In this document: piece by piece, positions 6,198 through 10,141 of the stretch
Layout of the letters: every line of letters begins with the position of its first letter
Position numbering within the stretch: the stretch's first letter is position 1
Assembly (NCBI GenBank): GCA_020851915.1
Contig: JADZBT010000070.1
Span: forward strand, 1 to 10,141
Direction: 5' to 3'
DNA from: Alphaproteobacteria bacterium
GTDB lineage: Bacteria > Pseudomonadota > Alphaproteobacteria > Rickettsiales > RI-342
Length of the DNA stretch: 10,141 nt
The notes under the pieces: model-generated
Seen by the model: the letters and a program-made list of their open reading frames with translations, nothing else
Databases searched by the model: none
What the model was told of the DNA's origin: nothing
Made by a program: the position numbers and the translations under genes

Positions 6198-6974
6198 TCA
6201 TAGCGCCGTCACGCATACCACTTCCGTGTAGTGGTCGGAGCGGTCGATCTCCCCGGCGGGGGCAATGTGCCAGCGCCACTGGCTCGCGGGCGCGGGGAGG
6301 GTAAGTCCATAGAGGCGATCCTCGCGTTCTCTCAGCCTGTCCCCCTCATATATCCGGTGTTCGGTGTCGGTGATGAGGCACAGCCGGGCGTCGAATCCCT
6401 CCAGATATTCCAGATGCGCGGAGAGGATCTGCCGGCAGCAACCGTGGATAGCGGCTTCCTCGAATCCCCGTTTGCGTAAATACCGTTCCGGCAACAGCGG
6501 TAGTTGCGACAGCAGATTGGCTGATACCACGAGGTCGATGTCACGCCGGTCTAGCGCGTAGCGGGGGCGCGACAGGGGCAGCGCTCGCCCTTTCTTCGCC
6601 ACGCAAATCTCGCGAGCAATTTCTGTTATATCAATATATTGCGCCGTAACATTAGTGTATTTTCTGATCTCGCGGAGTGCCGCGCGCGGGTGCGCTATAT
6701 CCACCAGCATGACCTCTCCGAACGCCTCGCTCAGTTCGCGTAGCGGTATATCGAGTAGCGCGCCCGACCCGATCACCAGCGCGGTGCGCTTATGTTCGCA
6801 GCGGGCGATGGCATCGCGGATGGCTTGTTGCGATTGTTCGAGGTGTGGTTTCCACGCCTCGCGGCAGCGGCGGTAGCGCGCCGGTATGGCGATGGCCTCG
6901 TGCAGATACCCCAGCCGCCGTGCTTCGGCGAGCGGGCAGAGTGTGGTAAGTGAGGAGAGCCATTCAAGGAGCAT
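6198..6974 (-). CDS. Putative SAM-dependent methyltransferase-fold protein, 258 aa
   Basis: No specific family is recognised, but the order of motifs fits a class I methyltransferase Rossmann fold. TALVIGSGALLDIPL (64-78) looks like the SAM-binding glycine loop. EVMLVDIAHP (87-96) ends a second strand with an acidic residue (D92) placed to bind the ribose hydroxyls. DIDLVVSANLLSQLPLLP (145-162) resembles motif IV, with N153 in place of the more common acidic or aromatic residue. The late segment RLCLITDTEHRIY (197-209) fits a further core strand. The start at 6974 has only a weak ribosome site. The gene follows a 117-aa unknown gene by 45 nt on the same strand, so the two are probably co-transcribed. 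The substrate is unknown, and catalytic activity is uncertain because the motifs are degenerate. Confidence 0.7.
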   Translation of the reverse strand: MLLEWLSSLTTLCPLAEARRLGYLHEAIAIPARYRRCREAWKPHLEQSQQAIRDAIARCEHKRTALVIGSGALLDIPLRELSEAFGEVMLVDIAHPRAALREIRKYTNVTAQYIDITEIAREICVAKKGRALPLSRPRYALDRRDIDLVVSANLLSQLPLLPERYLRKRGFEEAAIHGCCRQILSAHLEYLEGFDARLCLITDTEHRIYEGDRLREREDRLYGLTLPAPASQWRWHIAPAGEIDRSDHYTEVVCVTAL

Positions 6975-7019
6975 GCGCCCACTATCCGCAGGCGATGGTG
7001 CGCGGTCAAGCCGGAAAGC

Positions 7020-7373
7020 TCAGTCGTAGCCGATGCCGGCGCCTTCGCCGCCATGGTGGATGCCGGGGGATACGGAGCTGCCGGCACTCATGTGTTCGCC
7101 GCCGGATACGCCGTGGCCGTGCAGCGGATTTCCTTCCTGATGCAGAATTTTAAGGATCTGCCCCAGCCATTTGAAAATACCTGAAAATTCCCTCTGGCTG
7201 TGAATCGTGAAACCGGGCAGGATCATTTGCAGAAAGCGCATGAGAGAGAGGCTCTCAATATTGAGCACGGAGCCGATGCCGAGATTCTCGATGGAGGGAA
7301 ACAGACCAAGTATCTTCTCGGGAGTTTCGTGCCCCATCTGTGCGCGGAGCATAGCCTGTAATGCAGGGTCCAT
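7020..7373 (-). CDS. Unknown protein with His/Gly-rich tail, 117 aa
   Basis: No family recognised. The first roughly 80 residues are rich in hydrophobic helix-like segments (SLMRFLQMILPGF at 43-55 and GIFKWLGQILKIL at about 65-77) without a clear signal peptide or a full-length membrane span. The tail from about residue 84 is low-complexity, with HGHG, GGEH, GIHHGGEG and GIGYD, and could bind metal; that is speculation. An AGAGG lies about 9 nt before the ATG. The TGA stop is in the same frame as the downstream methyltransferase-like gene, with 15 sense codons between stop and next ATG, consistent with a two-gene unit. Coding is less certain than for the neighbours because the evidence is the open frame, the ribosome site and the arrangement only. 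Confidence 0.55.
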   Translation of the reverse strand: MDPALQAMLRAQMGHETPEKILGLFPSIENLGIGSVLNIESLSLMRFLQMILPGFTIHSQREFSGIFKWLGQILKILHQEGNPLHGHGVSGGEHMSAGSSVSPGIHHGGEGAGIGYD

Positions 7374-7377
7374 TGTC

Positions 7378-7409
7378 TGATGCCTCTTGCCTGATGCCTA
7401 ATGCCTGAT
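7378..7409. repeat. Short tandem repeat between divergent genes
   Basis: Two 14-bp units TGATGCCTNNTGCC followed by a partial third TGAT, between the 117-aa gene and the RidA gene. No function is evident. Confidence 0.7.
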
Positions 7410-7457
7410 TTTATGCTACACGGTCTGGGTTAAGAAATTATGACACGGAAGGCGCTT

Positions 7458-7922
7458 ATGGGAAAGATCGATCAGAACCTTGAAAAACTTGGCATTTCTC
7501 TTCCGCCCATCACCATGCCGGTGGCGAGCTACGTACCGTTCGTGGTGGCGGGGGGGATGGCGTTCATCTCCGGCCAGCTGCCCACGGAGCAGGGTAAGCT
7601 CCGCTACACGGGCAAGCTGGGAAAAGACTTTACCGTAGAAGACGGCCAGATGGCGGCGCGGCTGTGCGCGCTCAACCTGCTGGCGCAGATCAAGGCGGCC
7701 TGCGGCAACGACCTCGACCGGGTGGTGCGCTGCGTGAAGCTGGGCGTGTTCGTCAATGCCGACGCGGGCTTCACCGAGGCGCATCTGGTGGCCAACGGCG
7801 CCTCCAACCTCATCGTGGAAGTATTTGGCGACCTCGGCAAGCATACCCGCGCCGCCGTATGCGTCAGCGAGCTTCCCCTAGGCGCGGCCGTAGAGGTGGA
7901 CGCGGTGTTCGCGGTGAAGTGA
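7458..7922 (+). CDS. RidA/YjgF/UK114-family protein, 154 aa
   Basis: Member of the Rid superfamily, whose archetype RidA hydrolyses reactive enamine/imine intermediates such as 2-aminoacrylate released by PLP enzymes. Visible family features are AFISGQLP (35-42) and the C-terminal signature HTRAAVCVSELPLGAAVEVDAV (129-150). R131 corresponds to the imine-binding arginine and E146 to the conserved glutamate. It belongs to the longer branch (about 150 residues, start like M-KIDQ-L-LGI-LP), whose substrates are less well defined than those of RidA proper. The start at 7458 is preferred over an ATG at 7440 because GGAAGG lies 5 nt before it and MGKIDQNLEKLG matches the family start. It is divergent from the 117-aa gene and convergent with scoB. 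Confidence 0.9.
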   Translation: MGKIDQNLEKLGISLPPITMPVASYVPFVVAGGMAFISGQLPTEQGKLRYTGKLGKDFTVEDGQMAARLCALNLLAQIKAACGNDLDRVVRCVKLGVFVNADAGFTEAHLVANGASNLIVEVFGDLGKHTRAAVCVSELPLGAAVEVDAVFAVK

Positions 7923-7932
7923 TTGGTATACT

Positions 7933-8061
7933 ATCGCACCGGCAGGCCCCTCATCCCCCGCCTTCTCCCATAGGGAGAAGGAGCTTTCTTATCCCCTCTC
8001 CCATAGGGAGAGGGCAGGGTGAGGGGCCTAGTCTATCGGTGTAAACGCTTCGATCGAAAAA
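7933..8061. repeat. Cloverleaf-like dispersed repeat, copy 2
   Basis: Near-identical to 816-945 and in the same orientation. The two inner hairpins are perfect and both have ATA loops (CCTTCTCCC-ATA-GGGAGAAGG and CCCTCTCCC-ATA-GGGAGAGGG), enclosed by GGCCCCTCATCC / GGGTGAGGGGCC and outer CACCG / CGGTG. It lies between the convergent ridA-like and scoB genes, where it could serve as a two-way terminator. No other feature was seen between 7923 and 8116. Confidence 0.85.
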
Positions 8062-8116
8062 GCTCCGGAATACCGCTTCGCAAAATTTGGGGAATGGCCT
8101 GAGTCGCCCTCAGTGA

Positions 8117-8782
8117 TTACGCCGCCGACTGGTGCACATGGTGCACCGGTTTGTCGTAGACCAGCGCGGCGGTGGTGTTCTTCTTCACATCCTCCACGGT
8201 AACGCCGGGTGCGAGTTCGGCGATACGTAGCCTGCCGTTGTCCACCGTGAACACGCCCAGTTCCGTGATGATCATATCCACCACGGCCTTGCCGGTGAGC
8301 GGGAAGGTGCATTTCGGCAGCAGCTTCGGCTCGCCCTCCTTGGAGGTATGCGTCATAATGACGATGACCTTTTTCGCGCCCGCGACGAGATCCATCGCGC
8401 CGCCCATGCCCTTGGCTTTCTTGCCGGGTATCATCCAGTTGGCGAGGTCGCCGTCCTGCGATACTTCCAGCGCGCCCAGGATGGTGATGTCGATATGCCC
8501 GCCGCGCACGATGGCGAAGGAGGCCGCGCTGTCGAAATAGCTGCTGTCGGGGAGTTCGGTGATGGTCTGCTTGCCCGCGTTGATGAGGTCGGGATCCACC
8601 TCGTCCGGAGTCGGGAAGGGGCCCATGCCGAGCATGCCGTTCTCGCTATGCAGCACGACGTCGATGCCTTCGGGGATATAATTGGCCACCAGCGTCGGTA
8701 TGCCGATGCCGAGATTGACGTAATACCCGTCCTTCATCTCCTGCGCGGCGCGCTGGCATTGTTCTTCGCGGGTCCATGCCAT
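8117..8782 (-). CDS. scoB: Succinyl-CoA:3-ketoacid CoA-transferase subunit B, 221 aa
   Basis: The beta subunit of a family I CoA-transferase, which moves CoA from succinyl-CoA to acetoacetate so that the 3-ketoacid can be split to acetyl-CoA. The catalytic glutamate sits in SENGMLGMGP (E47 in this numbering) and forms the enzyme-CoA thioester. VNLGIGIPTLVANYIP (22-37) and GGHIDITILGALEVSQDGDLANW are further subunit B signatures. The length is normal. The start at 8782 is chosen because AGGAGA lies 9 nt upstream and MAWTREEQ matches the family start; an in-frame ATG at 8812 would add ten unlikely residues. It follows scoA on the same strand after a 100-nt gap that holds a large inverted repeat. 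It could also act on other short 3-oxoacids. Confidence 0.95.
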   Translation of the reverse strand: MAWTREEQCQRAAQEMKDGYYVNLGIGIPTLVANYIPEGIDVVLHSENGMLGMGPFPTPDEVDPDLINAGKQTITELPDSSYFDSAASFAIVRGGHIDITILGALEVSQDGDLANWMIPGKKAKGMGGAMDLVAGAKKVIVIMTHTSKEGEPKLLPKCTFPLTGKAVVDMIITELGVFTVDNGRLRIAELAPGVTVEDVKKNTTAALVYDKPVHHVHQSAA

Positions 8783-8819
8783 GGTATGGGTTCTCCTGTG
8801 CAAATGATTCACAAAGTGG

Positions 8820-8872
8820 TTAGAGTCGAGAGTCGAGAGTCGAGTATATTTTTCCTCGACTCTCGACTCTAA
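8820..8872. repeat. AGTCGAG-unit inverted repeat between scoA and scoB
   Basis: The left arm (8820-8844) holds three tandem AGTCGAG units and the right arm (8855-8872) two inverted ones. The 18-nt right arm pairs perfectly with TTAGAGTCGAGAGTCGAG at the outer end of the left arm, or in a shifted register (16 bp) with a 10-nt loop TATATTTTTC. It forms a strong hairpin in the scoAB message, about 35 nt upstream of the scoB start. Confidence 0.85.
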
Positions 8873-8882
8873 TCACTCTTTT

Positions 8883-9590
8883 TTATGCTGCCTTGTCGCG
8901 CGTCGTCATCTGCTCGATGCGCTTTTCGAAATGCGTGCCCTGGAATATGCGGTTCACGAATATGCCGGGGGTGTGGATGTCGTTAGGGTCCAGCATGCCG
9001 GGCTCCACCAGTTCCTCCACCTCGGCCACGACCATTTTCGCGGCGGTGGCCATCATCGGGTTGAAGTTGCGCGCGGTCTTGCGGTAGATGAGATTTCCTT
9101 CCGTATCGCCCTTCCATGCTTTGATAACGGCAAGCTCGGCGGTGAGCGCGCGTTCCATCACATACTGCCTGCCGTCGAATTCGCGGGTTTCCTTGCCTTC
9201 CGCGACCACCGTGCCGTAGCCGGTGGGGGTATAGAAGGCCGGAATGCCCGCGCCGCCGGCGCGGATGCGTTCGGCCAGCGTGCCTTGCGGGTTGAACTCG
9301 ATCTCGATCTCATCGCTCAGATATTGTTTCTCGAACACCGGATTCTCGCCGACATAGGAGGAGATCATCTTTTTGATCTGGCGGTCGGTGAGCAATATTC
9401 CCAGCCCGAAATCCGCCACGCCGCAATTATTGCTGATGATGGTGAGTCCCGTGATGCCGGATTCCTTGAGGGCGGCGATGCAATGCTCGGGGATGCCGCA
9501 CAGGCCGAACCCTCCCGCCATGATGGTCATGCCGTCGGACAACAGCCCGTCGAGCGCGGAGCGGGCATCGCTATAGGTTTTTTTGCTCAC
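8883..9590 (-). CDS. scoA: Succinyl-CoA:3-ketoacid CoA-transferase subunit A, 235 aa
   Basis: The alpha subunit partner of the adjacent scoB. The CoA-transferase signature GGFGLCGIPE (26-35) builds the CoA-binding loop. NNCGVADFGLGILL (54-67), FNPQGTLAERIRAGGAGIP (98-116) and YTPTGYGT (119-126) are conserved in this subunit. The length is standard. The start codon is GTG at 9590, with AGAGG 7 nt upstream; the family start MSKKTYSDA supports it. Together the two subunits support use of acetoacetate or turnover of polyhydroxybutyrate-derived ketone bodies through acetyl-CoA; no acetoacetyl-CoA thiolase or PHB gene is in the window. It is divergent from the DUF2336 gene. Confidence 0.95.
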   Translation of the reverse strand: MSKKTYSDARSALDGLLSDGMTIMAGGFGLCGIPEHCIAALKESGITGLTIISNNCGVADFGLGILLTDRQIKKMISSYVGENPVFEKQYLSDEIEIEFNPQGTLAERIRAGGAGIPAFYTPTGYGTVVAEGKETREFDGRQYVMERALTAELAVIKAWKGDTEGNLIYRKTARNFNPMMATAAKMVVAEVEELVEPGMLDPNDIHTPGIFVNRIFQGTHFEKRIEQMTTRDKAA

Positions 9591-9628
9591 GGTGCACCTC
9601 TTGTGAATAATGCCAGTTATAGTGTTGG

Positions 9629-9658
9629 GTTATACACCGAAAATAGAGTGGTAATCAA
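9629..9658 (-). promoter_or_regulatory. Candidate promoter for scoA-scoB
   Basis: On the minus strand TTGATT (9653-9658), an 18-bp spacer and TATAAC (9629-9634), about 40 nt upstream of the GTG start. A second TATAAC 13 bp closer has no matching -35. Tentative. Confidence 0.35.
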
Positions 9659-9706
9659 CCGGCTATTTCCATGGGATAGCGGAAAAATCCCCGTATGTTC
9701 AGTCGG

Positions 9707-9774
9707 TTAATTCATGGTTAAAACTTTGTAAGAATTCTGCAATAAACATTAATAAATTTTAACTAATTGCTAAC
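9707..9774 (+). promoter_or_regulatory. AT-rich upstream region with two CtrA-like motifs
   Basis: TTAA-TTCATGG-TTAA (9707-9721) is an exact TTAA-N7-TTAA. TTAA-CTAATTG-CTAAC (9759-9774) differs by one base from the full TTAA-N7-TTAAC consensus. A TATACT -10-like box follows at 9785-9790, just before the DUF2336 start. The motifs are seen; binding by CtrA is inference. Confidence 0.4.
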
Positions 9775-9796
9775 AAATGAGGCGTATACTGGTGTG

Positions 9797-10141
9797 ATGG
9801 TAGAGTCAAAGGCCACAAGTTTGTCATTCTACATAAGCCAGTTATTTGGTAGGATGTCTGCTGCCTCCGACAATAACGGCCTCTGGGAAGATAACGACAA
9901 CATGGGTTTTGAGCTCTCGCAGAAAGACGTTGACATGCTGACGCAGGAATTGCCTGCGGATGTACGTTCCATGGTGGCGCAGAAGGTGTCGGATCGCTAC
10001 CGCGACGGCAAGCTGGAGGTCAAGGAACGCCGCGTCGCCGAGCAGATATTCCGCCTGCTGGCTCACGATACCGAGATGCGGGTGCGCCGCATCCTTTCCG
10101 ATCAACTCAAGAATGACCCGCACCTGCCTCATGACCTTGCG
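9797..10141 (+). CDS. DUF2336-family protein, N-terminal part (cut by window edge)
   Basis: Open for 115 codons to the window end. The segment RVAEQIFRLLAHDTEMRVRRIL (residues 79-100) followed by SDQLKNDPHLPHDLA matches the DUF2336 pattern (LahD..vRVR..L...Lk..p.lP.dlA), an alpha-helical, HEAT-like family found mainly in Alphaproteobacteria. Its function is not established. The start is unsure: ATGs at 9797, 9854 and 9902 are all in frame. 9902 has GGGAAGA about 10 nt upstream and begins MGFELSQKDVDMLTQELP, which looks like the start of the conserved part, while 9797 lies only 6 nt after a -10-like box, which would make a transcript from that box leaderless or exclude that start. The longest form is given. 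It is divergent from scoA. Confidence 0.8.
   Translation, partial: MVESKATSLSFYISQLFGRMSAASDNNGLWEDNDNMGFELSQKDVDMLTQELPADVRSMVAQKVSDRYRDGKLEVKERRVAEQIFRLLAHDTEMRVRRILSDQLKNDPHLPHDLA

Noticed and set aside
6192..6210. Possible bidirectional terminator between the convergent stops
   Set aside because: Only a 4-bp GGCG/CGCC stem and no T-run.
5968..6231. 87-codon plus-strand frame overlapping the small membrane protein in another frame
   Set aside because: It crosses the promoter region and the convergent gene's end, with no ribosome site; the 34-aa frame has better signals.
7387..7417. Promoter TTGCCT ... TATGCT before the RidA-like gene
   Set aside because: The spacer is 19 bp and both boxes are poor; not enough to call.
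8783..8812. Upstream ATG adding ten residues to scoB
   Set aside because: The extra residues (rich in His/Arg/Thr) do not fit the family start and include the Shine-Dalgarno of the internal ATG.

Overview
The window looks like a chromosomal piece of an alphaproteobacterium. The main clues are a DUF2336-type gene at the right edge, TTAA-N7-TTAA (CtrA-like) motifs in several upstream regions, an alphaproteobacterial RpoH-type promoter in front of a small heat shock gene, and a serralysin-like RTX protease family without signal peptides. The species cannot be named from the sequence. No tRNA, rRNA, CRISPR, integrase or transposase was seen.

Left part (1-3.4 kb, minus strand): two tandem paralogous M10 (serralysin-like) metalloprotease genes. 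The upstream copy in the window (958-3198) is complete: a zinc protease domain followed by a long RTX calcium-binding beta-roll and a type I secretion-like C-terminus. The second (1-639) is cut by the window edge just after its zinc motif. Both carry the same N-terminal CxCAAC cluster and the same conserved upstream block, so the promoter was duplicated with the gene. A roughly 130-bp cloverleaf-like repeat lies between them, and a near-identical copy lies at 7933-8061.

Middle part (3.4-7.4 kb, mostly minus strand): a CAT-type APC amino acid permease with a clear terminator, a small exported protein of unknown function, an Hsp20 chaperone with a likely RpoH promoter, a putative methyltransferase-fold protein and a short unknown protein with a His/Gly-rich tail. 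A previously unlisted 34-residue single-span membrane protein is encoded divergently from hsp20 at 6089-6193, with its own Shine-Dalgarno and sigma70-like promoter. That promoter physically overlaps the hsp20 promoter.

Right part (7.4-10.1 kb): a RidA-family deaminase gene on the plus strand, convergent with the two-subunit succinyl-CoA:3-ketoacid CoA-transferase pair (scoA, scoB; minus strand), which handles acetoacetate/ketone-body-type CoA transfer. A strong inverted repeat made of AGTCGAG units sits between scoA and scoB. Divergent from scoA, the window ends inside a DUF2336 gene preceded by an AT-rich region with two CtrA-like motifs.

Most of the window is ordinary metabolism and stress physiology. 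The parts most worth following up are the duplicated RTX proteases (with an alternating canonical/degenerate calcium repeat), the small membrane protein and its shared promoter region with hsp20, and the structured repeats.
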